Below are positions 25,508 through 35,072 of a stretch of 64,000 bases of DNA, one piece after another. The notes beneath the pieces are model-generated. The model did not search any database. It had not been told where the DNA came from and worked only from the letters and a program-made list of their open reading frames with translations. How positions within the stretch are numbered: position 1 is the first letter of the stretch; every line of letters begins with the position of its first letter. Source of the DNA: Kaistia defluvii (GTDB taxonomy: Bacteria > Pseudomonadota > Alphaproteobacteria > Rhizobiales > Kaistiaceae); assembly GCF_026343955.1 (NCBI RefSeq), contig NZ_JAPKNI010000011.1, positions 1-64,000 of the forward strand, in the 5' to 3' direction. The position numbers and the translations under genes are program-made.

Positions 25508-27319
25508 ATGGGAAACCCGTTCACGACAATCGCCGTGGTCCTGGCGCTCGCCTGTGTCCTCTACCGCCTTCGACGACGCTATCTGCGCGCGCATCGCTGC
25601 CGGATAAGACTGCGCGCCGAAAAGATCGGCTGGCCGCTGATCGTCGCGAGTCTGTTCGGCATGTGGCTGGGGATCACGGCGCAGATCCCGTCGATGCTGG
25701 CCCAGGGGATGCTGGTCGCGCTGGGCTCCGCCTCGCTCGCCATCGCCGCCGCCATCGATCTCTGCTGCCGGCAATATCTGGGCGCGGCGCCGCTGACGAT
25801 CTGGCGGACCGTCCCGATGTCGAGCGCCGGTTTCTCGGTTCCCGTGCTGGCCTCGACCTATCTTCGCGCTTTCTTGCCCGCGGGCCTCGTGCTGGCGATG
25901 ACCGCGCTTTTCGTGGTGACAGGGACGCTGGCGCATGGGCTGGCCGGGCCCGGCGCGCTCTCCCTGGCAACCGCTTCCGTTCTCCTGGTCACGGCGATGG
26001 TGGTCTGGGTCCTGCTGGAAAGGATGCAGGCCAGACCGAGCCTGTCGGAGGAGGCGCTAAAGTTCCTGCTCGCCGATCGCGAGATGGCCAGCAAAGACCG
26101 CAGCCCGCGAGAGCTCTATGCCGCCGACCGTTCGAACGCCTTCCGGCTCAAGCGGTCCGCTCCGGCCCTGCCTGAGACGATCCTTCTGATCATCAACGAA
26201 TCCGCCGGAAATTTCCTGCCCTCGAGCGAGGGGGAAACGTCGCTCGCCCAGCGGATTCGCATCCTCAGCGGCAGGCCGGAGGAATGGTTCGCCCCCCGCA
26301 ACGTCGTCACCAACTCCTGCTGCACCGAGATCAGCTTTCCCTCGATCCTGACGGGCACGGGCTCGCATGAGGGGATCGAGACGCTGCACCGCCTGCCCTT
26401 CGTGTTCGACCTGGCCAAGGCACGCGGCTACCGCACGGCGCTGCTGATGTCCTCGATCCTGCAATGGCTGCATCTCGACCGCTTCCTCTCGGCGGCCCAT
26501 CTCGACGAATTGAGCAGCGCCGAGACGAGCGGCCGGCCGCTCGTCAACGACCTCGGCATCGACGATGCGTTCACGGTCGAACGGTTCGAACGGATGATCG
26601 AGACCGCCGAAGGGCCGCTCTTCGCGATCGTCTTCCTCAATGCGCTGCATGTGCCGTTCCAGACCGAAAGCCGGCTTCCCGTCGCCGCCGGCCTGAGAGA
26701 CAGGCGCTCCCGGGCGATCGCGATCACCGAGAGCGCGCATCAGCGCCTGTTCGATGCGCTGAAGCGGGCGGGACGGTATGAGGCCGCGCTGATCGCGTCG
26801 ATCGGGGATCATGGCGAACTGCCAGGCCATGACGACACCCCGCGCGCGACCATTCCCCGGCTGGAAAATGTCACCGACTGGGTGCTGCGGCCGCTTTTCC
26901 TGCTGAAGCCGCCGCACAGCCTGCCCGGGGCGATGGCCGAGGCCCTGCATGGCAATGCCGACAGCCTGATTGCCAATGTCGACATCGCACCGACGCTGGC
27001 GCATCTGCTCGGCGCCACCCTGTCGGACGGTCTCGCCTATACCGGGCGCAGCCTGTTCGAGCCCATCCCGGCCGAGCGCGTCGCCATCGCCACCAGCGCC
27101 AATGAATGGCGTCCTTGGCACGGCGCGGCGGTTGCGCTGGCGCGCGGCCGGGAGCGGCTGACCTGCGACCGGTATGATTTCCTGCAATATGACAGCGGCG
27201 ACGGGACCGATCCGGAAACCGCATCGCTGCGCCGCCAACAACTGGTCGAGATGGCGATGGAGGTCGAAACCGTGCGCCAGAACATCGCCCATATCTATCG
27301 CGTGGGCTTGGGCCGCTAG
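25508..27319 (+). CDS. Sulfatase/phosphoethanolamine-transferase-like membrane protein
   Basis: About 603 aa. The N-terminal part has five predicted TMs (for example FTTIAVVLALACVLY, PLIVASLFGMWLGITAQI, FLPAGLVLAMTALFVVTGTLA, LATASVLLVTAMVVWVLLE). From about residue 225 a periplasmic alkaline-phosphatase-superfamily domain follows: ILLIINESAGNFLPSS, TNSCCTEISFPSILTG, IVFLNALHVPF and the metal-binding SIGDHGELPGH. The layout matches EptA/LTA-synthase-like transferases that modify lipid A or glycans. The acceptor is unknown. ATG 25508 starts just before TM1; a TTG or ATG further upstream is possible. It stands alone between the lrp and nik genes. Confidence 0.75.
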   Translation: MGNPFTTIAVVLALACVLYRLRRRYLRAHRCRIRLRAEKIGWPLIVASLFGMWLGITAQIPSMLAQGMLVALGSASLAIAAAIDLCCRQYLGAAPLTIWRTVPMSSAGFSVPVLASTYLRAFLPAGLVLAMTALFVVTGTLAHGLAGPGALSLATASVLLVTAMVVWVLLERMQARPSLSEEALKFLLADREMASKDRSPRELYAADRSNAFRLKRSAPALPETILLIINESAGNFLPSSEGETSLAQRIRILSGRPEEWFAPRNVVTNSCCTEISFPSILTGTGSHEGIETLHRLPFVFDLAKARGYRTALLMSSILQWLHLDRFLSAAHLDELSSAETSGRPLVNDLGIDDAFTVERFERMIETAEGPLFAIVFLNALHVPFQTESRLPVAAGLRDRRSRAIAITESAHQRLFDALKRAGRYEAALIASIGDHGELPGHDDTPRATIPRLENVTDWVLRPLFLLKPPHSLPGAMAEALHGNADSLIANVDIAPTLAHLLGATLSDGLAYTGRSLFEPIPAERVAIATSANEWRPWHGAAVALARGRERLTCDRYDFLQYDSGDGTDPETASLRRQQLVEMAMEVETVRQNIAHIYRVGLGR

Positions 27320-27421
27320 GATTTCAACAGCGGCTCGCCGACGCGGCCACGCGTTCGTGCTGGCGAGGACGGCCAGAAGCTGGGACGTTTCCAGCGGCTC
27401 CGGCACGGGCCTCGCCTGTGA

Positions 27422-27449
27422 GTATGATCTTTTGTACTAGACATCATAC
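27422..27449. promoter_or_regulatory. NikR operator
   Basis: GTATGA at 27422-27427 and TCATAC at 27444-27449 are separated by exactly 16 bp. This is an exact match to the E. coli NikR operator consensus GTATGA-N16-TCATAC. It lies 51 bp before the nikA ATG. Nickel-bound NikR binding here would repress nikABCDE. No nikR gene is in the window. Confidence 0.9.
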
Positions 27450-27500
27450 GATACTTCCCCTTAGCCTCGCGCAACACAGGGTTGTCGAGAGGGGCGAGGG

Positions 27501-29057
27501 ATGCGTGGCGTTTGGGTCGGAGTGCTGCTGGGAATCGCGGCGGCGTGCATGCCTCTCGCGGGCGCTCTCTCGCAGACCCTGAACTTCTCCTGGCCTTCGA
27601 ATGTCGGCCCGCTCGACCCGCACGGCTATGCGCCCAACCAGATGTTCGCGCAGGGCATGGTCTACGAATCCCTGGTGAAGTATCAGCCGGACGGAACCGT
27701 CGCGCCCTGGCTCGCGACCGCGTGGACCACATCCGAGGACGGCCGCACCTACACGTTCACGCTCCGCGACGGAGTCACGTTCTCGAATGGCGAGGCGTTC
27801 GACGCCGCCGCCGTGGTCGCCAATCTGGAGTCGGTAATCGCCGACCGCCGGACCCATGACTGGCTCGAACTGATCAACCAGTTGCAATCGGCCAAGGCGC
27901 TCGACGGGAGGACCGTCGAGCTGCGGCTGAAGGACCCCTACTACCCGCTCCTGCAGGAATTGGCGCTGGTTCGCCCCGTGCGCTTCATTGCGCCGTCGCA
28001 ACTCCAGGCCCCCGGCGCCTCCCGGGCGCCGATCGGCACGGGTCCCTGGAAGCTCGTAGAAACGCGGCTCGGCGAATATGACGTCTTCGAGCGCAATGAC
28101 GGCTACTGGGGCGACAATCCGGCCTATCAGAAGGTCGTCGTCAAGGTCATCGCGGACAGCAATACGCGGGCCGTCGCGCTGGAGACGGGCGGCATCGACC
28201 TGATCTATGGCGACGAGGGACCGATCACGCCTGACACCTTCGCCCGCCTCAAGGCGCAGGGCTATGCAGCCGAGATCTCGCCGCCGCTCGGGACCCAGGT
28301 GCTCGCCCTCAACACCAACAAGGGGCCGACCCGCGACCTCGCCGTGCGACAGGCCATCAACCACGCCGTCGACAAGGACACGCTGATTTCAGCGATCTAT
28401 CACGGCACGCAGACCAAGGCCGACACCCTGTTCGCGCCGTCCGCGCCCTATTCGGATGTCGGGCTGAAGCCCTATGGCTACGATCCGGCGCTGGCGGCGA
28501 GCCTGCTCGACAAGGCCGGCTGGCGTCTCGCGCCCGGCGCCCGCTTCCGCGCCAGGGACGGCGAACCGCTGCAGGTGGAGCTCGCCTATATCGGCACCGA
28601 CGCGGTGATGAAGTCGATGGCGGAGGTGCTGCAGGCGGATCTCGCCAGGGTCGGCATCGAGGTCCGGCTGCTCGGCGAGGAGGCCAATTCCTTCTATGCC
28701 CGCCAGACGGACGGCAATTTCGGCATGATCTTCGGCAACACATGGGGCGCGCCCTACGATCCGCACGCCTTTGTCAGCTCGATGCGGGTACCGGCGCATG
28801 CCGATTACCAGGCGCAGCTCGGCCTCGCCGACAAGGCCGGGATCGACGCGAAGATCGGCCAGGCGCTGACAAGCACCGACGCGACGAAGCGCCAGGCGCT
28901 CTATGCCGACATCCTGACCCGCCTGCATGACGAGGCGGTCTACCTGCCCCTCACCTTCTCGACGGCCATGCTGGTGGCGCGCGACACGGTCGGCAATCTC
29001 GGCTTCGGCGCGACGCAGTTCGACTATCCCTTCGCCGCCCTGACGCCGAAGGAGTGA
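27501..29057 (+). CDS. nikA: Nickel ABC importer, periplasmic binding protein
   Basis: A 518-aa SBP_bac_5 protein with signal peptide ([18 protein letters not shown]). It matches NikA closely along its length: [79 protein letters not shown] and [20 protein letters not shown]. The position of E. coli His416 (FHRTWG), a direct nickel ligand, is Gly here (FGNTWG). It binds nickel, probably as a chelate, for delivery to NikBC. The GAGGGGCGAGGG just upstream is a strong RBS. A NikR operator precedes it. Confidence 0.95.
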   Translation: MRGVWVGVLLGIAAACMPLAGALSQTLNFSWPSNVGPLDPHGYAPNQMFAQGMVYESLVKYQPDGTVAPWLATAWTTSEDGRTYTFTLRDGVTFSNGEAFDAAAVVANLESVIADRRTHDWLELINQLQSAKALDGRTVELRLKDPYYPLLQELALVRPVRFIAPSQLQAPGASRAPIGTGPWKLVETRLGEYDVFERNDGYWGDNPAYQKVVVKVIADSNTRAVALETGGIDLIYGDEGPITPDTFARLKAQGYAAEISPPLGTQVLALNTNKGPTRDLAVRQAINHAVDKDTLISAIYHGTQTKADTLFAPSAPYSDVGLKPYGYDPALAASLLDKAGWRLAPGARFRARDGEPLQVELAYIGTDAVMKSMAEVLQADLARVGIEVRLLGEEANSFYARQTDGNFGMIFGNTWGAPYDPHAFVSSMRVPAHADYQAQLGLADKAGIDAKIGQALTSTDATKRQALYADILTRLHDEAVYLPLTFSTAMLVARDTVGNLGFGATQFDYPFAALTPKE

Positions 29058-29064
29058 GCGCGCC

Positions 29065-30009
29065 ATGGCCGGCTTCATCCTGCGCAGGCTGCTGCTCCTG
29101 ATCCCCATCCTGCTGGGGGTATCCATCCTGATGTTCGTGATCCTGCGGATGGCGCCCGGTGACCCGGCGGTCGCCTATCTCAAGCTATCGAGCATCCCGC
29201 CAACGCCCAGCGCCGTGGCCGAGGCGCGGCAGACGCTCGGGCTGGACCGGCCGATCCTCGCCCAATATGTCAGCTGGCTCAGCAATGCCGTCCAGGGCGA
29301 CTTCGGCGTCTCGCACGTCACGCGGCGACCGGTGATCGACGACATCCTGCACTACCTTCCGGCGACGCTGCAGCTCGCCGGCGCGGCGCTGCTCTTCACG
29401 CTCATCGTCTCCGTACCGCTCGGCATCTGGTCGGCGCGCTACAAGGATCGATGGCCGGATCAGTTGGTGCGCGCCTTCGCCTTTGTCGGCGTCTCCACGC
29501 CGAATTTCTGGCTCGGCTTCCTGCTGGTGCTGCTGTTCTCGCTGACGCTGAAATGGCTGCCGCCCATGGGCAAGGGCGGCTGGCAGCACATGATCATGCC
29601 GGTGCTCGCCGTCTCGTTCATGTCGCTGGCGATCAACGCCCGACTGCTGCGCGCCAGCATGCTGGAGACGGCGAGCGCCCGGCATGTGCTCTATGCCCGG
29701 CTGCGCGGCCTCGGCGACCGGCAGGTGGAGCGGTCGCATATCCTGCGCAACGCGCTGCTGCCGATCGTGACGGCGACCGGCATGCATGTCGGCGAACTGC
29801 TGGGCGGCACGCTGGTGATCGAAAGCGTGTTCGGCTGGCCGGGCATCGGCCGCTATGCCGTCTCGGCGATCTACAGCCGGGATTTTCCCGTCATCCAGTG
29901 CTTCACGCTGTTCCTGGTCACCATCTTCGTCGTCTGCAATCTGCTCGTCGACATCCTCTATGCGTGGCTCGATCCGCGCATCCGCCTAAATGCGGAGGCC
30001 GCGATATGA
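29065..30009 (+). CDS. nikB: Nickel ABC importer permease NikB
   Basis: A 314-aa inner-membrane permease: N-terminal [30 protein letters not shown], then [26 protein letters not shown], six predicted TMs, the EAA-type loop [25 protein letters not shown] and [26 protein letters not shown]. It begins seven bases after nikA and overlaps nikC by four bases (ATGA). Identity as NikB rests on context: NikA, the NikR site and the complete five-gene order. Confidence 0.93.
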   Translation: MAGFILRRLLLLIPILLGVSILMFVILRMAPGDPAVAYLKLSSIPPTPSAVAEARQTLGLDRPILAQYVSWLSNAVQGDFGVSHVTRRPVIDDILHYLPATLQLAGAALLFTLIVSVPLGIWSARYKDRWPDQLVRAFAFVGVSTPNFWLGFLLVLLFSLTLKWLPPMGKGGWQHMIMPVLAVSFMSLAINARLLRASMLETASARHVLYARLRGLGDRQVERSHILRNALLPIVTATGMHVGELLGGTLVIESVFGWPGIGRYAVSAIYSRDFPVIQCFTLFLVTIFVVCNLLVDILYAWLDPRIRLNAEAAI

Positions 30010-30884
30010 GCGTCGCCAGTCTCGACGCGCGCGCTTCGCGACGCCGGATGTGGCGCCTGCCGATCCGCGACAGCTGGGCGGTGCGCATCGCTCTCTTCAT
30101 CGTGGCCCTCCTGGCGATCGCCGCCATCGCGGCGCCGTGGATCGCGCCCTACGATCCCGATGCCGTGGACCTGGCCCGGCGGCTTCAGAGCCCGAGCCTC
30201 TCCCACTGGCTGGGCACCGACCATCTCGGACGGGACGAGCTTTCGCGGCTGATCTACGGCACCCGCGTATCGCTCGGCTCCGTGGCGCTCAGCATCGTGC
30301 TGATCCTGGCGCTCGCGATCGCCGTCGGCGGTCTCTCCGGCTATATGGGCGGCCGCATCGATCAGGCGATCATGCGGTTCTGCGATTGCTTCCTCGCCTT
30401 TCCGACGATCGTGCTGGCGCTGTTCCTGATCGGCATCCTCGGCACCGGCATGGTCAACGTCATCATCGCCATCGCGCTGTCCCACTTCGCCTGGTATGCG
30501 CGCATGGTTCGCGGCCTCGTGCTTTCCTTCCGGCAGCGCGATTTCGTACTGGCCTCGCGCGCCGCCGGCGCCAGCCGCGTGCGGGTGTTCTTCGAGCACC
30601 TGTTCCCGGCGATCATGGCGCAGATGATCGTGCTGGCGACGCTCGACATCGGCCACATGATGCTGCACGTGGCCGGGCTTTCCTTCCTCGGCCTCGGCGT
30701 CCAGCCGCCCACGGCGGAATGGGGCGTGATGATCGGCGACGCGCGCCCGTTCGTCTGGTCGATGCCGATGCTGATCCTATGGCCGGGCCTCGCGCTTCTG
30801 CTCAGCGTCATGGCCTTCAACATTCTGGGCGACGCGGTCCGCGACCGGCTCGACCCGAGCCTGCACGGGGACCACCAGCATTGA
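30006..30884 (+). CDS. nikC: Nickel ABC importer permease NikC
   Basis: A 292-aa inner-membrane permease of the DppC/NikC type. It has the N-terminal [83 protein letters not shown] (EAA loop) and [25 protein letters not shown] near the C-terminus. The start overlaps the nikB stop; the stop overlaps the TTG start of nikD. Confidence 0.93.
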   Translation: MSVASLDARASRRRMWRLPIRDSWAVRIALFIVALLAIAAIAAPWIAPYDPDAVDLARRLQSPSLSHWLGTDHLGRDELSRLIYGTRVSLGSVALSIVLILALAIAVGGLSGYMGGRIDQAIMRFCDCFLAFPTIVLALFLIGILGTGMVNVIIAIALSHFAWYARMVRGLVLSFRQRDFVLASRAAGASRVRVFFEHLFPAIMAQMIVLATLDIGHMMLHVAGLSFLGLGVQPPTAEWGVMIGDARPFVWSMPMLILWPGLALLLSVMAFNILGDAVRDRLDPSLHGDHQH

Positions 30885-31660
30885 GCGAGACCCTGACGAT
30901 CGAGAACCTGCATGTCGCGGCGCAGCACGGCCATCACGACCATGTGCTGGTCGACGGCGTCAGCCTGACGCTTCGCCGGGGCCGCATCCTCGCACTGGTA
31001 GGCGCCAGCGGCTGCGGCAAGTCGATAACCTGCAGCGGCGCGCAGGGCGTACTGCCGCCGGGCGTACGGGTCACGCAGGGACGCGTGCTGCACAACGACA
31101 CGACCGTCGCGCCGGAACGACTGCGCGGCCGGGTCGTCGCGACGATCCTGCAGAACCCACGCAGCGCCTTCAACCCGATCCGCACCATGGCGGATCACGC
31201 CCGGGAGACGCTGCGCGCCGTCGAAAGGCTCGACGGCGACTGGCGGAGCCGGACGCTCGAGGCCTTCGCGACCGTGGGGCTCGAGGACGCCGAGAGCGTG
31301 CTACCGCTGCACGCCTTCGAGATGAGCGGCGGCATGCTGCAACGGGCGATGATCGCGCTCGCCCTGCTTTCGGATGCGCCGTTCCTGTTCGCCGACGAGC
31401 CGACGACGGATCTCGACCTGATCGTGCAGGCCCGCATCCTCGACCTGCTCGACGAACTGGCGCGGCGGCGCAATCTGGGCGTGCTCCTGATCACGCATGA
31501 CATGGGCGTGGTGGCGCGGCTCGCCGACGAGGTGGCAGTGATGGAGAACGGCCGCATCATCGAGCGGGCGACCACCCGGGAGATCTTCGACAACCCGCAG
31601 CGCATCGCGACGCGCGAACTGGTCGAGGCGCATATGTCGCTCTATCCGGAGGTCGCATGA
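30881..31660 (+). CDS. nikD: Nickel ABC importer ATPase NikD
   Basis: A 259-aa ABC ATPase. It has Walker [10 protein letters not shown]-loop [12 protein letters not shown], signature EMSGGMLQR (the MSGGM form typical of NikD), Walker [13 protein letters not shown] and switch [14 protein letters not shown]. Translation starts at TTG 30881, overlapping the nikC stop (TTGA); upstream in-frame sequence is the shadow of nikC. It overlaps nikE by four bases. Confidence 0.93.
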   Translation: MSETLTIENLHVAAQHGHHDHVLVDGVSLTLRRGRILALVGASGCGKSITCSGAQGVLPPGVRVTQGRVLHNDTTVAPERLRGRVVATILQNPRSAFNPIRTMADHARETLRAVERLDGDWRSRTLEAFATVGLEDAESVLPLHAFEMSGGMLQRAMIALALLSDAPFLFADEPTTDLDLIVQARILDLLDELARRRNLGVLLITHDMGVVARLADEVAVMENGRIIERATTREIFDNPQRIATRELVEAHMSLYPEVA

Positions 31661-32466
31661 GCGTGATCCTCGCCGCCCGCTCGGTCTCGAAATCCTATTC
31701 CAGCTATTCCCTCACCGGCCGGTCCGCCCCGAAGACGGTGCTTCGCGATGTTTCGCTCGATATCGCGGCCGGTGAGAGCATCGCCCTGCTCGGCCGCAGC
31801 GGATCCGGCAAGAGCACGCTCGGCCGGCTGCTGCTGGGCTTCGAGCGCCCGGATGGCGGCAGCGTCGCGTTCGAGAACGAGAGCGTGAGTGGCCTTTCGG
31901 GCGAGCGGTACCGACATTATCGGCGTTCGGTGCAGGTGGTGTTCCAGGATTCGCTCGGCGCCGTGAACCCGCGCCACAGCATCGGCCGGATCATCGCCGA
32001 GCCGCTGCGCCATCTCACGGATCTGAACGAGGACACGCGAAGCGAAAGGGTTCGCTCGCTGCTGGCGCAGGTGGGCCTCGTTCCCGACGACGCCCGCAAG
32101 CTGCCCTCGCAGATGAGCGGCGGCCAGCTGCAGCGCGTCTGCATCGCCCGCGCCATCGCGCCGGCGCCGCGGCTGCTCGTGCTGGACGAGGCGGTATCCA
32201 ATCTCGACCTCGTGCTGCAGATCCAGATGATCGCGCTGCTGAGAGATCTTCAGGCCCGGCTGAAAATGGCCGTGCTGTTCATCACGCACGACCTTCGGCT
32301 GGTGCAGCTGTTCTGCAGCCGCGTCATCGTGCTGGCAGAAGGCCGGATCCAGGAAGACGCTCCGGTGACGCGGGGGCTGGCCCTGCGCTCGGCCGAGGGT
32401 CGGTTGCTGCAGGACGCAATCCTGCCGGCCCGGCCGGTCCATCGGGCGCCGGCCTTCTGCGACTGA
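31657..32466 (+). CDS. nikE: Nickel ABC importer ATPase NikE
   Basis: A 269-aa ABC ATPase. It has Walker [11 protein letters not shown]-loop [20 protein letters not shown], signature [17 protein letters not shown], Walker [13 protein letters not shown] and switch [13 protein letters not shown]. The N-terminal [33 protein letters not shown] and length match NikE. Last gene of nikABCDE; a bidirectional hairpin follows at 32496-32530. Confidence 0.93.
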   Translation: MSVILAARSVSKSYSSYSLTGRSAPKTVLRDVSLDIAAGESIALLGRSGSGKSTLGRLLLGFERPDGGSVAFENESVSGLSGERYRHYRRSVQVVFQDSLGAVNPRHSIGRIIAEPLRHLTDLNEDTRSERVRSLLAQVGLVPDDARKLPSQMSGGQLQRVCIARAIAPAPRLLVLDEAVSNLDLVLQIQMIALLRDLQARLKMAVLFITHDLRLVQLFCSRVIVLAEGRIQEDAPVTRGLALRSAEGRLLQDAILPARPVHRAPAFCD

Positions 32467-32495
32467 AATGACGGCGCGGGGCAGACGATAGAGTG

Positions 32496-32530
32496 GGGCC
32501 GGCCCCGCCCGATGGCGGGATGGCCGGCCC
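32496..32530. terminator. Bidirectional terminator between nikE and the aldo/keto reductase gene
   Basis: GGGCCGGCC (32496-32504) pairs with GGCCGGCCC (32522-32530), and an inner CCGCC/GGCGG stem extends the hairpin. TCTTGCTT follows on the plus strand. It lies between the convergent ends at 32466 and 32550. Confidence 0.65.
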
Positions 32531-32549
32531 TCTTGCTTCCGGCGTCCCC

Positions 32550-33563
32550 TCAGCGCGGCGCGAGATCCGGCGCGAGGAGGCCTTCTGCGACAAGATCGGC
32601 CCAAAGCGCGTCGGGGATCGCCCCGTCCAACGCCGCCATGTTTCGATCGAGATTGCGCTTGCTGCTGACGCCGATCAGCACCGAGGCCACGGCCGGATGG
32701 CTGAGCGGGAAGCGCTGCGCCGCGACGGCCAGCGGCACGCCATGGCTACGGCAGATCCGTTCGAGCCGGTTGACGCGCTCCACGATCTCCGCCGGCGGTT
32801 CGGCATAGTTGTAATGCGCGCCCGGCACGGCGCCGGTGGCCAGGATGCCGGAGTTGAACACGCCGCCGATCACCAGGCTGGTGCCGCGCGCGAGGCACGC
32901 TTCCAGCAGCGGCCGCGCGCCCTCCTGTTCCAGCAGCGTGAACCGGCCGGCGAGCAGGAAGGCGTCGATCTCGGCATGATCGAGCGCCTGGAGGCAGACC
33001 TCGACCTCGTTGACGCCGAGTCCGATCGCCTTGACGTCGCCGCTGGCGCGCAATTCCTGCATCGCCTTCAGGCCGCCCGACATGGCGACGGGGAAATATT
33101 CCGCGTTCTGCTCGACGCCATGCGTGTCGACGCCGATATCGTGCATGTAGAGCACGTCGATGCGGTCGAGGCCGAGGCGATGCAGGCTCGCCTCATGCGA
33201 GCGGAGAATGCCGTCATAGGAATAGTCATATTCCTGCTCGAACGGCAGCACGTCGACAAAGCCGTAAAAGCCCATCTCGCGGCCACGCAGCGGCGTCAGG
33301 ATACGGCCGACCTTGGTCGAGAGGACATAGCTGTCGCGCGGCTTGGAGCGCAGGAAGTCGCCGAGGCGGCGCTCGCTCAGGCCATGGCCATAGCGGGGCG
33401 CCGTATCGAAGAAGCGGATTCCGGCATCCCAGGCCGCCTGCAGCACCTCATGAGCGGCCTCGTCGGAAACCGCCTGGTAGAGATTGCCGATTCCGGCGCC
33501 GCCGAAGCTGATCGTCGTGACGTCCAGTCCGCTCCGCCCGAGCGGGCGCGTGGCAATGGTCAT
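32550..33563 (-). CDS. Aldo/keto reductase, probable L-fucose (D-threo-aldose) dehydrogenase
   Basis: A 337-aa TIM-barrel NAD(P)-dependent oxidoreductase. It has RPLGRSGLDVTTISFGGAGIGNLY, catalytic region GIRFFDTAPRYGHGLSERRLG (Asp-Tyr), VLSTKVGR (Lys), LYMHDIG (His) and the C-terminal cofactor segment VLIGVSSKRNLDRNM. The sub-group pattern fits D-threo-aldose 1-dehydrogenase/L-fucose dehydrogenase, and the upstream gene encodes L-fuconate dehydratase one base away. Together they would oxidise L-fucose to the lactone and dehydrate fuconate; the lactonase and later steps are not adjacent. Confidence 0.85.
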   Translation of the reverse strand: MTIATRPLGRSGLDVTTISFGGAGIGNLYQAVSDEAAHEVLQAAWDAGIRFFDTAPRYGHGLSERRLGDFLRSKPRDSYVLSTKVGRILTPLRGREMGFYGFVDVLPFEQEYDYSYDGILRSHEASLHRLGLDRIDVLYMHDIGVDTHGVEQNAEYFPVAMSGGLKAMQELRASGDVKAIGLGVNEVEVCLQALDHAEIDAFLLAGRFTLLEQEGARPLLEACLARGTSLVIGGVFNSGILATGAVPGAHYNYAEPPAEIVERVNRLERICRSHGVPLAVAAQRFPLSHPAVASVLIGVSSKRNLDRNMAALDGAIPDALWADLVAEGLLAPDLAPR

Positions 33564-33564
33564 G

Positions 33565-34842
33565 TCAGCCTCCGAACTCGTTGGCGACGATCGATTCCGC
33601 CTTCATCTCGATCGAGAAGCCGGGGCGCTTGGGCGGCATGTAGGCGGCGTTACGGATCTCGCAGGGCTCGACGAAATGCTCGTGCAGATGGTCGACGAAC
33701 TCGATGACGCGGCCTTCCTTGGTGCCGGAGACGACGAGATAATCGATCATCGAGAGGTGCTGGACATATTCGCAGAGGCCGACGCCGCCGGCATGCGGCC
33801 AGACCGGCAGCTTGTACTTCGCCGCCATCAGCAGCACCGCGAACACCTCGTTGAGGCCGCCGATGCGGCAGGCGTCGATCTGGACGATGTCGATCGCGCC
33901 TTCCATGATGAACTGCTTGAACAGGATGCGGTTCTGGCACATCTCGCCGGTGGCGACCTTCACCGGCGCCACGCCGGCGCGGATCTTGCGGTGGCCGGCC
34001 ACGTCATCGGGGCTGGTCGGCTCCTCGATGAAGAAGGGGTTGGCGAACTTCAGCTTGCCGACCCAGTCGATCGCCTGATCGACTTCCCAGACCTGGTTGG
34101 CGTCGATCATCAGGTAGCGGTCCGGCCCCATGACCTCGCGCACCGCCTTCAGGCGACGGATATCGTCTTCGAGGTCGCGGCCGACCTTCATCTTGATATG
34201 GGTGAAGCCGGCATCGACCGCCTCCTGTGCCAGGCGGCGCAGCTTCTCGTCGGAATAGCCGAGCCAGCCGGCGGAGGTGGTGTAGCAGGGATAGCCCTCG
34301 GCCAGCAGGGTGGCGCGGCGCTCTTCCTTGCCCTTGGCGGCTTCGGTCAGCAGCGCCAGCGCTTCTTCCTTCGTGACGCAATCGGTCAGGTAGCGGAAGT
34401 CGATGATGTCGACGAGCTGTTCCGGCGTCATGTCGGCGACGAACTGCCAGACCGGCTTGCCGGCTTCCTTGGCCATCAGGTCCCAGAGCGCGTTGACGAC
34501 GGCTCCGGTGGCAAGATGCATCGCGCCCTTGTCGGGTCCGATCCAGCGCAGCTGGCTGTCGGCCGTCAGGTGGCGCCAGGCGCGGCCGGGATTCTCCCGC
34601 ACCCAATCCATGTCGAGGCCGACGATCAGGTGGCGCATCGCGCGGATGGCGGCGCAGCAGATGTCGTTGCCGCGGCCGATCGTGAAGGTCAGGCCATGCC
34701 CGTCGAGCCCGTCGCGATCGGTCTTCAGGATGACATAGGCGGCCGAGTAATCGGGATCGGGGTTCATCGCGTCCGACCCGTCGAGCGACTGCGAGGTCGG
34801 GAAACGAAGGTCGTGCACGGCGATGTCGACGATGCGGGTCAT
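33565..34842 (-). CDS. L-fuconate dehydratase
   Basis: A 425-aa enolase-superfamily (mandelate racemase subgroup) enzyme dehydrating L-fuconate to 2-keto-3-deoxy-L-fuconate. The N-terminus HDLRFPTSQSLDGSDAMNPDPDYSAAYV is diagnostic for FucD/ENOSF1. Catalytic features are IKMKVGRD (KxK), LMIDANQVW, FIEEPTSPDD, ATGEMCQNR and WPHAGGVGLCEYVQH. The ATG at 34842 gives the FucD N-terminus; an in-frame ATG at 34860 adds six residues. The gene is followed at once by the aldo/keto reductase. Region 34843-35072 upstream holds no gene. Confidence 0.93.
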   Translation of the reverse strand: MTRIVDIAVHDLRFPTSQSLDGSDAMNPDPDYSAAYVILKTDRDGLDGHGLTFTIGRGNDICCAAIRAMRHLIVGLDMDWVRENPGRAWRHLTADSQLRWIGPDKGAMHLATGAVVNALWDLMAKEAGKPVWQFVADMTPEQLVDIIDFRYLTDCVTKEEALALLTEAAKGKEERRATLLAEGYPCYTTSAGWLGYSDEKLRRLAQEAVDAGFTHIKMKVGRDLEDDIRRLKAVREVMGPDRYLMIDANQVWEVDQAIDWVGKLKFANPFFIEEPTSPDDVAGHRKIRAGVAPVKVATGEMCQNRILFKQFIMEGAIDIVQIDACRIGGLNEVFAVLLMAAKYKLPVWPHAGGVGLCEYVQHLSMIDYLVVSGTKEGRVIEFVDHLHEHFVEPCEIRNAAYMPPKRPGFSIEMKAESIVANEFGG

Positions 34843-35072
34843 GGGCTTTCGGTCATCCATATGCAGGGGAAGTTCGGGTCGATGCGGTCGGCGTCCAGGC
34901 AGCGGGGGCAGCCTATCCTACGACCGGGGCACAGACCGTGTCAGCAAGGCTTCCATCGGTCCATTGCGTCAGATTTGAATGTGCTATTCATATGTAAGCA
35001 ATCTGGGCAGGACGGTCAATCGCGCTCCGCCCGAAGGCGGCCAAGCGAAGGGTGGTCGCGCGACACGCCCCG

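Noticed and set aside
34980-35003. ATTCATATGTAAG sequence upstream of the fuconate dehydratase gene, compared with the palindrome at 36871
   Set aside because: Only the core CATATG is shared, the arms are not palindromic here, and a CATATG core alone is too short to claim a common operator.
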